Shown here piece by piece: positions 8,306 through 17,251 of a stretch of 64,000 nt of DNA; within the stretch, counting starts at the first letter, position 1; every line of letters begins with the position of its first letter. This DNA comes from Candidatus Calescibacterium sp. (GTDB taxonomy: Bacteria; Calescibacteriota; Calescibacteriia; Calescibacteriales; Calescibacteriaceae): contig JANXBU010000007.1 of NCBI GenBank assembly GCA_025060505.1, positions 47,856 to 111,855 on the forward strand, read 5' to 3'. The position numbers were made by a program, and so were the translations under genes. The notes beneath the pieces were generated by a model. The model was not told the DNA's origin. It saw nothing but the letters and a program-made list of their open reading frames with translations, and ran no database searches.

Positions 8306-9008
8306 TTGATAGTATCACATTAACTATTATGAAACTGATAGATGAAATAAGAACTGTTCTTGCTGACGCTTTTCCTACTCCCTCGGTTGATTCTTCTGCT
8401 ACAAATCCAAAGAATGTTGCTATTTGCCCAGTTATGAATCCGAAGACAGCTGATTTTAAAAGTCCGCCAAGTAGATCTCTTATTTCTACAATGGTCCATA
8501 GCCCGTCTAGAAATATTCCCTCTTCCATACCTTTTATTTTGACCATATAAACAAATAGTCCTGCTAGTGACGAGGCCGATACGAGTATAAACAGAACGGA
8601 GTTACAGAAGACCGTTGCGATTATTCTTGGGAATGCTACAAAATCATACGGATTTACACCTATTGTTTCAAGGTAGGTAAATTCTCCTCTGAGTTTCATA
8701 AGTGCAATTTGTGATGAGATTGCGTTTCCAAGCACAGCTATCATTATAAGGGTTGAAATAACGGGAGCAACTTCTCTGAGCATAACAAGATTTGTTGCGG
8801 TCGGCAAGAATCTGTAAGCACCAAAGATTTCAGCCGCTTTCCATCCATGAAAGGCTGTAATTACAGCAAATGGTATACACACTCCAAGAGTTGGTGGTAG
8901 GCTAGATCTTATAAAGTCTGCGCTTGCAAGTATAGTTTCTCTGAAAAATATTTTCCTTGTGAATGCAAGTAAAAATTCAAAATTATATTTCAAAAAGTTT
9001 AAAATCAT
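8268..9008 (-). CDS. mlaE: MlaE-type ABC transporter permease
   Basis: Inner-membrane permease of the MlaE/YrbE family, which moves phospholipids between membranes with an ATPase (MlaF) and an MCE protein (MlaD). The 246 residues have about five hydrophobic segments. Family blocks visible are the FGAYRFLPTATNLVMLREVAPVIS region and ISSQIALMKLRGEFTYLETIGVNPYDFVAFPRIIA, which matches the conserved E-x-x-x-L-x-x-x-G-x-x-P-x-x-x-L/V-x-x-P cytoplasmic loop, and the later GFITGQIATFFGF. Neither an ATPase gene nor an MCE gene is adjacent; the only MCE gene in the window is at 34321. The stop side overlaps the aminotransferase gene. Confidence 0.9.
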   Translation of the reverse strand: MILNFLKYNFEFLLAFTRKIFFRETILASADFIRSSLPPTLGVCIPFAVITAFHGWKAAEIFGAYRFLPTATNLVMLREVAPVISTLIMIAVLGNAISSQIALMKLRGEFTYLETIGVNPYDFVAFPRIIATVFCNSVLFILVSASSLAGLFVYMVKIKGMEEGIFLDGLWTIVEIRDLLGGLLKSAVFGFITGQIATFFGFVAEESTEGVGKASARTVLISSISFIIVNVILSIILFGEVSYELR

Positions 9009-9056
9009 ATATATCTAGCAACGATAGAAGAAAAAATAATCAAAGGTGCAGAATTT

Positions 9057-9503
9057 ATGTTAAGTGAAGAAAAAAAAGATCTTTTATTTGAGGTTATATC
9101 TGTTGAGATAGACTGGGATATGGATTATCAGAAACTTGTTTTTGGTTGCAAAGTTAAGTTGAAGATGAGAATAGGAAATAGAATAAAGCTGGGTTTTGCT
9201 TCATCAAGAGATGGTCAGATAAATGCTTTTGATGTTGCACTCAGACAGATAATAAAGGATTTTTATCCTGAGATAGATAATGTATCTATAACAAATTTTT
9301 CTGTACAGCTTGTTGAGGGAGCAGAAAAGAAGGGAACAGCTGGGTACGTGAGAGTTAGAATTACTGTTAATTTTGAAAATGACTCAAGAGATTTTGAAGG
9401 TATGGGTGCAGATCTTGTTGCCACTGCAATAGACACGATATCAACAGCTTACAACTATGCTATATCTGAGATAATAAACAGAAAAAAAGAAGTTCTCGTT
9501 TAG
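9057..9503 (+). CDS. Stand-alone LeuA-type regulatory (allosteric) domain protein
   Basis: The whole 148-residue protein resembles the C-terminal regulatory domain of 2-isopropylmalate synthase, citramalate synthase and homocitrate synthase. The pattern is visible in order: DGQINAFDVALRQI (the family's G-P-V-D-A-x-x-x-A-L), ITNFSVQLVEGAEKKGTAGYVRVRITV (Y-x-V-x-A-x-T-x-G-x-D-A-x-x-V-x-V) and GMGADLVATAIDTISTAYNYAI (G-x-G-x-S-x-D-I-x-x-A-S-x-x-A-x-x-x-A-L-N). No TIM-barrel catalytic part is present, and the preceding gene is on the other strand. An AAGGTG Shine-Dalgarno sequence 9 nt before the ATG supports this as the true start. It may bind leucine or another amino acid or modulate a partner enzyme in trans; this is inference. 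Confidence 0.72.
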   Translation: MLSEEKKDLLFEVISVEIDWDMDYQKLVFGCKVKLKMRIGNRIKLGFASSRDGQINAFDVALRQIIKDFYPEIDNVSITNFSVQLVEGAEKKGTAGYVRVRITVNFENDSRDFEGMGADLVATAIDTISTAYNYAISEIINRKKEVLV

Positions 9504-9510
9504 TTCTTTC

Positions 9511-9516
9511 TAAAAT
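9511..9516 (+). promoter_or_regulatory. -10-like element for leaderless ppiD-like gene
   Basis: TAAAAT ends 7 nt before ATG 9524, in the short gap after the preceding gene. The gap has no Shine-Dalgarno sequence. Confidence 0.55.
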
Positions 9517-9523
9517 GTAGCTT

Positions 9524-10885
9524 ATGGGTGTTTCTGTATTCAAAGCAATAAGGTCGCCAGTAGCGAAAATCATATATATCCTGCTTGCTGCTGCATTCTT
9601 CATAGGATTTGGAGTCCTGACAGCAATCCAGCCAACTCAAACTGTTCCTAAAATAGAATATGGAAAAAATGATATATACTCTGATGAGTTCTTTCTAGTT
9701 GTCAGAGAATTTCAAAATACCGAAGGAGATGAAAATCAGCTCATGAGAAACGCTTTTGATATGATGCTTGCAAGAAAGTCTGTATCGGTTCTTATGGAGC
9801 ATCTTGGTTTCAATCTGACAGACGATATGATTTCTGCTATAGTTATGGGGTCAGCTGGATTGCAGGGACAACAAGATTACATGAATCTTATACGTTCTGT
9901 TGGAGCTACAAGGAAATCTTTTGAAAACTATGTAAGAGATTCTTACTACTTTACTAAATTCCAAGATCTGATCGTTAGAGTTCAAACAATCGGAGATCTT
10001 TCCGAGTTTCAAGAAATTATCTCCTGGATAGGAGGTTTGAGGAATCTCTCAATTGCTGAGATAAAGAAGACTTCTTTTGAGGTAAATGTATCTGATCAAG
10101 ACATAAAGAATTATTATCTTTTCAATCAATCTGATTTTAAAATTCCCGAGACAAGAGATTTTTGGATTGCACGTTTCCCTTCTTCTCAAACAGCTTCTGA
10201 TTTCTTCAACTCAAACTACGGTAAGGATTTCAAGACCTTTGACGAATTTAGATTGGCTACTGAATCTCTGGGTGGCAAACCAACAGAAATTAATATAGGT
10301 AAAGACAAAGCTACCGATGTTCTTGCTCAATTTTTCTCAGAGAACCTGACGGAGGGAACTTTACTTCAACCGCTTGAGGTTCAGGGTCAATGGTGGGTTA
10401 TATATATAAAGAAGGTTTCAAAAGAGAGGGTGAAAACCTATGAGGAAGCTCTCCCAGAGATAAAAGAAATTATTATTTCAAAAAAGCTTGTTGAAAAGGT
10501 TGAGAAGTTTATAAATGATACCAAGGAGAAAGTAAAGTCAACACAAGATTTTGAAAGCGTCTTTGATCCTATTTCAGAGAAGATATATCGTGAGAAGATT
10601 GTTGCTTACATAGGTATGTATCCAATTATAGGGGCTTCGCCTGAAATTGAAAAAAGCGTGCTTTCAAGGGAGCAGAATTTTATCTTTCCAAAACCAATAC
10701 AGAAAGAGAAAAAGATATATGTTGTTTTTATTGGAGAACATATTCCTTCACAGGATGAATTTACCAGATTTCTTATGTTTGATACAGAAAAGTTCATTCA
10801 AGATAGTGTTATATTTGTTCTTAATCAGTATGAAATCAAACCTAAATCAAAAGACGAAGCTATAAAGGTTTTATCCGGAAGATGA
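9524..10885 (+). CDS. PpiD/SurA-like membrane-anchored periplasmic chaperone
   Basis: A 453-residue protein with one N-terminal membrane anchor (residues about 14-36, IIYILLAAAFFIGFGVLTAI) and a large periplasmic part. The region around 50-165 is the helical SurA_N/PpiD-type chaperone domain, with the motif NAFDMMLARKSVSVLMEHLGFNLTDDMI. The region 185-315 lies where a parvulin PPIase domain would be (VSDQDIKNYYLFNQSDFKIPETRDF, then WWVIYIKKV at its end), but the catalytic signature residues are not evident, so isomerase activity is doubtful. The likely role is folding of outer-membrane or secreted proteins. Family assignment rests on architecture and the N-terminal motif. Confidence 0.7.
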   Translation: MGVSVFKAIRSPVAKIIYILLAAAFFIGFGVLTAIQPTQTVPKIEYGKNDIYSDEFFLVVREFQNTEGDENQLMRNAFDMMLARKSVSVLMEHLGFNLTDDMISAIVMGSAGLQGQQDYMNLIRSVGATRKSFENYVRDSYYFTKFQDLIVRVQTIGDLSEFQEIISWIGGLRNLSIAEIKKTSFEVNVSDQDIKNYYLFNQSDFKIPETRDFWIARFPSSQTASDFFNSNYGKDFKTFDEFRLATESLGGKPTEINIGKDKATDVLAQFFSENLTEGTLLQPLEVQGQWWVIYIKKVSKERVKTYEEALPEIKEIIISKKLVEKVEKFINDTKEKVKSTQDFESVFDPISEKIYREKIVAYIGMYPIIGASPEIEKSVLSREQNFIFPKPIQKEKKIYVVFIGEHIPSQDEFTRFLMFDTEKFIQDSVIFVLNQYEIKPKSKDEAIKVLSGR

Positions 10886-10904
10886 TTTTATTGTGAAGAT
10901 GTTT

Positions 10905-12188
10905 TTATTGTGGTGAATGTTCTGTTTCCTTGATGTCTATTCCAAATTTTCCTTCGTTTTCAATACTTTCTATGAATTTCTGAACAAGCTCGGTGTAGTG
11001 CTTTATTTTTCCTATTTCTTCTTCGCTTCTTGTGATCCAGACGGTTTTCATTTTAGTTCTCTGTGAGAAGTTTATATTTTTCTCATATATGTTTTGAGCG
11101 AGGTCAAGAGCTCTTTTAATTTCTTTGAGTAATTCTGCTATATAAATCTGTTTCTCTTCTTCTGTTCTCAGTTCTTTTGGGATAGGGGAGGATGTTATAT
11201 CTTCGAAAAGATACCTGTATGTTTCTCCTATCTTGAATACACCAGCTGTCATCCACCACGGATGCCTTTCTTTTACAGCCGAAAAATATTCTCTTTGAGC
11301 TTCAATGAGTTTTCTTACTTTCTTTTTGATATTTTCTGCATTGTCGTTGGGTATAAGAATTGCTTCAATAAATTGTATATTTCCACGACAAAGGTAAAGT
11401 ATTGTTTTTGTTTCGTTTTCTTCTGTTGGATTTATGAGTATCTTGTTTATTTCAGACCATATTGATTCTACTTGTTTTTTTAGTTCTTTTGAACTTTTGG
11501 TTTCTTTGAGTTCTGAATTTGTGTTGTTTAATATTCCAAGAGATTGAGTTTTGTTCAGAAGTTCTCCGAGAATTTTTTCAGTTTTATCAAGCAGCAGTAT
11601 TGTTTGGGCGAATCTTTTTCTTCTTTCATCGGAAAATTCAGCTGGATTTATTTTCACTTCCTTGCCTTGTGCCAGCTTTATTCTTGTGGATCTCAAAACT
11701 GAGTCTTCTTTTATGTCATAGTTCTCACTTGCTGTGAGTGATTCATATATTTTCAAAGCTTCGTTTTCATTTCCAAGTCTCTCTATACCAATTGCTAAAT
11801 TGAACATTACTACTTCTCTGTATTCTTTGTTTGGGGAGTTATCTACAAGAACTCTGAATATTTTTACTGCTGTTTCTATTTCTCCGTTTGAATAAAATTG
11901 CATAGCTTTGTCGAACATTTCTTCGTAGGTTCTCACATTAAGCTCTTCTTTCAGAGCATCGTACTCAAATATCAGTGGTTTTTTCGCGGGTGCTTTTGGT
12001 TCAGCTATATCTTGTTGAATATCCTTTTTTTTTGATTCTTTTTGCCCTGATTCTTCTTTTGTTTGGATTCTCTGTTCGCTCTGACATTCTTCGCATAGAA
12101 AGTCTATTTTCTCTATTTTTTTCGGTTCTTTGGCACAGCTCTGAAGAATCAGGAGGATACCAAGTATAAGGAATTTGTTCAAAAACAT
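10905..12188 (-). CDS. Lipoprotein with tetratricopeptide-like repeats
   Basis: A signal peptide of about 17 residues ends in the lipobox LQSC, so the mature protein should be lipid-anchored. A charged, low-complexity linker (residues about 20-70, rich in Lys, Glu and Gln) follows. Residues about 88-150 hold TPR-like helix pairs: YEEMFDKAMQFYSNGEIETAVKIFRVLVDNSP and VMFNLAIGIERLGNENEALKIYESLT. The rest is helical and charged. This resembles TPR lipoproteins of the envelope that scaffold assembly complexes, but no specific family is recognised. It is convergent with the chaperone gene, with 19 nt between them. AATAAT ends 6 nt before the ATG (or TAAAAT 9 nt before). Confidence 0.65.
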   Translation of the reverse strand: MFLNKFLILGILLILQSCAKEPKKIEKIDFLCEECQSEQRIQTKEESGQKESKKKDIQQDIAEPKAPAKKPLIFEYDALKEELNVRTYEEMFDKAMQFYSNGEIETAVKIFRVLVDNSPNKEYREVVMFNLAIGIERLGNENEALKIYESLTASENYDIKEDSVLRSTRIKLAQGKEVKINPAEFSDERRKRFAQTILLLDKTEKILGELLNKTQSLGILNNTNSELKETKSSKELKKQVESIWSEINKILINPTEENETKTILYLCRGNIQFIEAILIPNDNAENIKKKVRKLIEAQREYFSAVKERHPWWMTAGVFKIGETYRYLFEDITSSPIPKELRTEEEKQIYIAELLKEIKRALDLAQNIYEKNINFSQRTKMKTVWITRSEEEIGKIKHYTELVQKFIESIENEGKFGIDIKETEHSPQ

Positions 12189-12334
12189 AAAGGTATTATT
12201 TTAATTCTTTTGAATGTTTTGTCGTCTTTTCCGAGTTTTATGAATTGTCTATTATCTTTATTTATCTTTGATTCCGTTTTTCTGTTGGCATAAATTTCTG
12301 ACAAAATAAAATGTTGTTAGGTTTTCTGTAAATT

Positions 12335-12340
12335 CATAAT
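12335..12340 (+). promoter_or_regulatory. -10-like element for leaderless secD
   Basis: CATAAT ends 6 nt before the secD ATG at 12347. There is no Shine-Dalgarno sequence between them, in contrast with the perfect one in front of secF. Confidence 0.6.
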
Positions 12341-12346
12341 AGTTTT

Positions 12347-13969
12347 ATGAACTGGCGCGCCATTTTGCTGATTTTATCTATTGTACTCTTCGGTTCAATC
12401 ATAGCTTGGAGGGGTGTCAAGCTTGGTCTTGATCTTAGGGGTGGGTCTTACTTTCTTCTGAATGTCAGAACAGATCTGGCGTCTCAAAACTATGTTGAGA
12501 AATTGGCTTCAGACATCCTTTCAAAGTTCAGAGAGAGATATGGAACAGAGATTACAGATCCTGTGCTCGTTCAAGGTGAAAGAGTATATGTAAAATACAT
12601 AACAGATTTTATTGATTTCGTAAAAAAAGAGTTTCCATCTTTTGAGTATGCCAGTTTAGATTACGTTGATGGTATTAGCTATTCTATCTTTTCTCTGAAT
12701 CAGAATGAAAAGAAGGAGATTGAGGATTTAGCTGTGACGCAAGCTTTGCAGGTGATAATTTCAAGGATTGATGAATTTGGAGTTGCCGAACCACAGATAT
12801 TTAAGTTTGGTAGATCTCGCATAGTTGTTCAGCTTCCAGGTGTTACAGATCCAGAAAGGGCAAAACAGCTTATTGGTAGAACGGCTCTCTTGGAGTTCAG
12901 AATACTTGATGATCAGGCTGATTATTTTGTGAATGTAAATCCACCGGAGGGTATATATAAATCCACAGAGATAGGTTCAGGTGGTAATCAGATTAGTTAT
13001 TTTTGGGCTTACGAAAAGGATTTGGAGAAGCTGAGTAATTTCGTTCAGACTTTAACCCCCTATTCTCAGGGTCGTTTGATACTTCTCGGAAGAGATGAAA
13101 GAGAGGGTATTTTCAGAACTTATGTCCTTTCTCCGGTAGCTGAACTGACGGGTGCTTATTTGAAAGATGCAAGGGTTCGTATGAATTCAATTACTAACGA
13201 GCCCTATGTTCTTCTTGCTTTTAACTCGGAGGGAGCGAGGATTTTTGAGAATCTGACTTCTCAGAATGTTGGGAGACGTCTTGCTATAGTTTTGGAGCAA
13301 AAAGTTTTCTCTGCACCAGTTATAAGGGAAAGAATTGGAGGAGGAGTTGCTTCTATTGAAGGCAGGTTCACAATAGAGGACGCAAGAGAACTCGCGGCTG
13401 TTTTGAGGGCAGGAGCTCTGCCAGCTCCGGTTGAGTTTGAGGAGGAAAGAACAGTTGGCCCATCTTTGGGAGAAGATTCCATTAGAAAGGGACTCATTGC
13501 TTCTGCCATAGGTGCCTCTGCTACCGCTCTGTTTATGATTTTCTACTATAAAATCTCTGGACTGGTTGCAATGTTTGGTGTTCTTATTGCTCTATTGTTT
13601 ATCTTCGGAATGCTTTCTATTTTCGGAGCAACTTTGACTCTCCCCGGAATTGCAGCCATAGCCCTTACAGTTGGTATGACAGTTGATAACAACATTATAA
13701 TATTCGAAAGAATAAGGGAGGAGCTTCTGAAGAGATTTTCTATCAAACCGTCGGTTGACTCGGGACACAAGCTCGGTATGGCAACAATAATAGATGCTAA
13801 TATGACGACTTTAATTGCTGCGATATTTATTTTCCAATTTGGAACAGGTCCTGTAAGGGGGTTTGCTCTCAACTTAACATTGGGGATTTTGGGAGCATTT
13901 TACGGATCTATTTTCGCTTCAAAGTTAATAATGGATTTTCTCGTAAAAAGGAGGATTTTCAGTATTTGA
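12347..13969 (+). CDS. secD: Protein translocase subunit SecD
   Basis: RND-type inner-membrane protein that works with SecF to pull proteins out of the Sec channel using the proton gradient. The N-terminal membrane segment is followed by the conserved GLDLRGGSYFLL (residues about 27-38). A periplasmic P1 domain follows, with LPGVTDPERAKQLIGRTALLEFRIL and later LRAGALPAPVEFEEERTVGPSLG. The C-terminal half holds five membrane helices, including the TLPGIAAIALTVGMTVDNNIIIFERIREEL signature. The 540 residues are normal. It is the first gene of a secD-secF pair, 16 nt apart. Confidence 0.95.
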   Translation: MNWRAILLILSIVLFGSIIAWRGVKLGLDLRGGSYFLLNVRTDLASQNYVEKLASDILSKFRERYGTEITDPVLVQGERVYVKYITDFIDFVKKEFPSFEYASLDYVDGISYSIFSLNQNEKKEIEDLAVTQALQVIISRIDEFGVAEPQIFKFGRSRIVVQLPGVTDPERAKQLIGRTALLEFRILDDQADYFVNVNPPEGIYKSTEIGSGGNQISYFWAYEKDLEKLSNFVQTLTPYSQGRLILLGRDEREGIFRTYVLSPVAELTGAYLKDARVRMNSITNEPYVLLAFNSEGARIFENLTSQNVGRRLAIVLEQKVFSAPVIRERIGGGVASIEGRFTIEDARELAAVLRAGALPAPVEFEEERTVGPSLGEDSIRKGLIASAIGASATALFMIFYYKISGLVAMFGVLIALLFIFGMLSIFGATLTLPGIAAIALTVGMTVDNNIIIFERIREELLKRFSIKPSVDSGHKLGMATIIDANMTTLIAAIFIFQFGTGPVRGFALNLTLGILGAFYGSIFASKLIMDFLVKRRIFSI

Positions 13970-13977
13970 AAGGAGGT
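13969..13977 (+). promoter_or_regulatory. Strong Shine-Dalgarno sequence of secF
   Basis: AAAGGAGGT lies 8 nt before ATG 13986 and overlaps the secD stop codon. It shows that this organism uses classical ribosome binding inside operons. Confidence 0.85.
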
Positions 13978-13985
13978 TTAATATA

Positions 13986-15185
13986 ATGTCTGAAAAAGAT
14001 AAACTAAAAAAGAAGATTTTTAAAGAGGGAGAAAAGAAACCAGATGAAGTAAAACCGTCTCAGGTTCAGAAAGTGCAAAAGCAGGTAGAAGCTCCGGAAC
14101 CAGTTAAGGAGGAGATACCTGTTGCAGAAACAAGGCCAGAGGAGCGAAAAGAGGAAATATTGAAGATACCAGAGCTCGGAGTAGAAGTTAAATTATCTCA
14201 GAAGCAACCGATACAGCCAAAAGCTCCGAAGTTTTTCTCAATTTTTCCGCGTGGAAAAATCATAAAGTTCATGGAAAAAAGAAAGTTAGGATATATTTTT
14301 TCTGGGCTTTTGTTCATTTTTTCATTGTTTGTAATATTGTCTGGTAGGGTTCCACTCGGTGTTGATTTCAAAGGCGGGCTTTCAGCAGATGTCAAGTTTG
14401 CAAATCCCATAAGAATAGATGATGTAAGATCTCTGCTCCCGGAGGCATCAGTTCAGAGTATCGGGGAAAACGCTTTTCTTATAAAACTTCCATTAGATGT
14501 TATTGAAGCTGAGAGAACAGAGGAGGGAATCAAGAAAGATCCAGCACAGGTTTTGTCTGAAAGAATGCAGGGACTTGGTCAGTTTGAAATAATGAAAATA
14601 GAAACTGTTGGAAGTATAATAGGTCGTGAGCTCAGAGAAAAAGGTGTTTTAGCTTTTGCTTTGAGCTTGATTGGAATATTTATATATATAACTTTCCGAT
14701 TTGAGTGGAGGTTTGCAATAGGTGCGGTTTTGGCTCTAATTCACGATATTATAATTACACTTGGAATAATATCTGTTCTTGGTGTTGAACTTTCAATTGT
14801 CACTTTGGCTGGACTTCTAACTCTTGCTGGTTATTCGGTCAATGACTCCGTTATAGTTGCAGATAGGATAAGAGAAAAACTAAGGTTCGCAAGAGGCCTT
14901 TGGACATCTGAAACAATAAACAAGGCGATTACAGATACGCTACCAAGGACTATTATAACTGGTATAACTACTCTGTTTCCATCTGTTGCACTTATTATTT
15001 TTGGTGGAGAGGTTTTAAGAGATATCGGGATAACGTTTGCAGTCGGCTTAATAATTGGAACTTATTCTTCGATTTACATTTGTTCTGCCATCGCATATGA
15101 TATATATCTTTCTCAGCGTACAAAGAAGCAGGAAGATAAGCAAAAGGTTCAGTCCACAACTACTTCTTATGTAAAAGCAAATTGA
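13986..15185 (+). CDS. secF: Protein translocase subunit SecF with long charged N-terminus
   Basis: Partner of SecD. The SecF core runs from about residue 92 to 385. It has a first membrane helix, GVDFKGGLSADVKF, the P4 periplasmic domain with VGSIIGRELREKGVLAF, and the signature SIVTLAGLLTLAGYSVNDSVIVADRIRE with four more membrane helices. The first roughly 90 residues are an extra cytoplasmic region rich in Lys, Glu, Pro, Gln and Val, which most SecF proteins lack; it looks disordered. The start is fixed by a perfect Shine-Dalgarno sequence. The stop TGA overlaps the ATG of the next gene (TGATG), so translation is coupled. Confidence 0.95.
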   Translation: MSEKDKLKKKIFKEGEKKPDEVKPSQVQKVQKQVEAPEPVKEEIPVAETRPEERKEEILKIPELGVEVKLSQKQPIQPKAPKFFSIFPRGKIIKFMEKRKLGYIFSGLLFIFSLFVILSGRVPLGVDFKGGLSADVKFANPIRIDDVRSLLPEASVQSIGENAFLIKLPLDVIEAERTEEGIKKDPAQVLSERMQGLGQFEIMKIETVGSIIGRELREKGVLAFALSLIGIFIYITFRFEWRFAIGAVLALIHDIIITLGIISVLGVELSIVTLAGLLTLAGYSVNDSVIVADRIREKLRFARGLWTSETINKAITDTLPRTIITGITTLFPSVALIIFGGEVLRDIGITFAVGLIIGTYSSIYICSAIAYDIYLSQRTKKQEDKQKVQSTTTSYVKAN

Positions 15186-15655
15186 TGAGAACCTTATACA
15201 TAATTTCGGTTTTTCTCCATATACTTTCTGTTATATTCTGGCTTGGTGGAGCTACTTTTCTATCTTTTGTCTTGATACCTTCTATATCAAAGTCTCAAGA
15301 ATATCCTGCTTTATTTGAGAAGATTGCAAAAAGGTACAGCGGAATAACTTGGAGTTTGATTTTCCCACTCATACTTATCACTGGATACTTCAATGCTTAT
15401 ATGAGAACAGGTTTTTTCTCTCCGGCAAAATGGATTGAGGTTTCTTATGATACTTTTTTAAAATTTCATATATTTTTTCTTATAGTTCTTCTGAGTGCAG
15501 TTCATGATTTTTGGCTTGGTAAGAAAGCTGTTGAACATCTGAAAGCCGGAAAAAGTTCTCCGTTAAGGAAAGCTTCTGCTTGGATCGGACGAATAAACTT
15601 TGTTTTGGGCATAATTATGCTACTTCTGGGAATCAGGATTGTAAGAGGTTGGTAG
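15185..15655 (+). CDS. Small four-helix membrane protein, CopD/DUF4149-like
   Basis: A 156-residue membrane protein with about four hydrophobic segments at residues 4-30, 55-75, 95-112 and 137-153. It carries the HILSVIFWLGGATFLSFVLIPS motif, and this His-x-x-x-x-x-x-W-x-G-G arrangement is shared by DUF4149/CopD-like proteins (possible haem or copper ligands at His and Trp positions). A second His occurs in LKFHIFFLIVLLSAVHDF. It starts on the secF stop codon and is followed 7 nt later by tmk, so it belongs to the secDF-tmk run. Function is unknown. Confidence 0.6.
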   Translation: MRTLYIISVFLHILSVIFWLGGATFLSFVLIPSISKSQEYPALFEKIAKRYSGITWSLIFPLILITGYFNAYMRTGFFSPAKWIEVSYDTFLKFHIFFLIVLLSAVHDFWLGKKAVEHLKAGKSSPLRKASAWIGRINFVLGIIMLLLGIRIVRGW

Positions 15656-15662
15656 TATTGTG

Positions 15663-16346
15663 ATGGATTTTGACCTCAAAGAATGGATTTCCCGTATAAA
15701 ATCCTTAAAAGATATTCCAAGATTTATAGCTTTTGAAGGAATTGAGGGTTCCGGAAAAACAACTCAGGCGAAGCTTCTTGGTAGCTTTTTGAAAAAGTGT
15801 GGTTTTAATGTGAAGGTTGTGAGAGATCCCGGTTTTACTCCCCTTGGAGAGAAGATAAGAAAAATACTCAAGTCTGAGGTAAACATAGACTCTGTAAGTG
15901 AACTATTCTTGTTCCTCGCTGCAAGAAGGCAGCTTGTTGTTGATGTTGTGAGACCTGCTTTGAGAAAGGGAATAGTTGTGATAACAGATAGATTTACGAA
16001 TTCTACTCTTGCATATCAGGGAAGAGGTAGAGGTCTTATGCCGGAGACTCTTCCGATGCTCTGCTATATCGCAACAGGCGGGGTAGAGCCAGAGCTAACA
16101 TTTGTTCTTGATATTGATCCTGAAAAAGGACTGCAAAGAGCAAAGAAAAGATCTGAAAGCGAAAAATCAAAAGAAGATAGATTTGAGGCTCAGGATATAC
16201 AGTTTCACAGGAGAATAAGAGAGTTTTACGCTGAGCTTGCCGAGAACTCTGAAAATGTATTCATTATAGATTCATCTCAAGATATATACTCGGTTTTTGC
16301 TGACGTTGTTAGTAAGCTTTATGAATTCTCAAAAGAAAAGTTCTAA
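15663..16346 (+). CDS. tmk: Thymidylate kinase
   Basis: Phosphorylates dTMP to dTDP. The P-loop GIEGSGKTT is near residues 26-34. The DR-x-x-x-S block is DRFTNSTLAYQG, and the lid is represented by RAKKRSESEKSKEDRFE. The usual R-E-P-G loop reads RDPG, a conservative change that still provides the acidic side chain. A 20-residue N-terminal extension precedes the usual start. The ATG at 15663 is preceded in frame by a GTG at 15660, and either could be used. It is the last gene in a run with secDF. Confidence 0.93.
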   Translation: MDFDLKEWISRIKSLKDIPRFIAFEGIEGSGKTTQAKLLGSFLKKCGFNVKVVRDPGFTPLGEKIRKILKSEVNIDSVSELFLFLAARRQLVVDVVRPALRKGIVVITDRFTNSTLAYQGRGRGLMPETLPMLCYIATGGVEPELTFVLDIDPEKGLQRAKKRSESEKSKEDRFEAQDIQFHRRIREFYAELAENSENVFIIDSSQDIYSVFADVVSKLYEFSKEKF

Positions 16347-16360
16347 ATTTTTGGTAGAAT

Positions 16361-17251
16361 ATGAGATATGATTATTCAATAAAGATAACTTTTGAGAAAG
16401 TAGCTCTTGCAGTTCTGAAAATTCTTGGATAAGAATTTGTTGAGGTGAAACCTATTCCGCTTGAGATGCAGTTAGGTAAGCTTGTAGCTGATTTTTTAGC
16501 TATTGTTAAGCTCAAAGACGGAACCGAGTTTATTTTGCACATTGAATTTCAGACAAAAAACGATCCAGATATGCCAAAGAGAATGCTTGGTTATTTTTAT
16601 GTTATAGTTTCAAGATATGATCTTCCGTTAAGACAGATTGTGATTTACTTGGGAAGGGAAGAACTCAGGATGAAAAATAAGATAGAGATGAAGAATGAGG
16701 ATACATCTATTTTTTATGAATACAGAATAATAGATCTGAAAAATGTAGAAGCGGATAAATTTTTGGAATCAGATGCTCCAGATGTTTATTTGCTTGGAGT
16801 ACTTGGGAAGACTCAGAACATATCAGAAATTATAAAGAAGATAATAACAAGGCTCAGAGAAAGTTTTGAGAAAAGAGAGATAAGCAACCACAATTTGTTA
16901 GAATATATAAATAGGTTAGGGGTATTTGCAGAGCTCAGAGACATAAGAGAAGATTTAAGAAGGGAGGTAGAAAAAGCATTGATAGATATAGATATAACGA
17001 AAACGTGGTTGTATCAGGAGGGAAAACAAGAGGGACTTGAAGAAGGGATACAGCAGGGAATAAAGAAAGGCTTGAGGGAGGCATTGTTATTAGATATACG
17101 CATCAAGTTTGGTAAAATATCTAAATCAATCAAAAAAGAGATAATGCGGATTGATGATGTAAACAAACTTAGGCTCCTGAAGAAGGAAGTGATAAAATCG
17201 AAGACTTTGAAAGAATTTGAGAAAAAGCTTAAATCTATAAATAACAGCTGA
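16361..17251 (+). pseudogene. Rpn/transposase-type PD-(D/E)XK nuclease, interrupted by one stop
   Basis: The region encodes a protein of the Rpn family (recombination-promoting nuclease, formerly called putative transposase). The reading frame can be followed from ATG 16361 for 23 codons to an in-frame TAA at 16430-16432, then continues uninterrupted to 17251. After the stop come the nuclease core, with Asp in VADFLAIVK and the E-x-Q motif of FILHIEFQTKNDPDMPKRML, then IINL-type and FLESDAPDVYLLG segments, a repeat-like QEGKQEGLEEGIQQG helix and the family's end LRLLKKEVIKSKTLKEFE. A GTG at 16445 could start a shortened protein that keeps the catalytic residues. An extended -10 (TGGTAGAAT) abuts the ATG. 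A second, more decayed copy is at 62596-63185. Confidence 0.75.

Noticed and set aside
8268-9008. mlaE and the MCE gene at 34321 as one Mla operon
   Set aside because: They are about 25 kb apart on opposite strands and no MlaF ATPase gene is near either.
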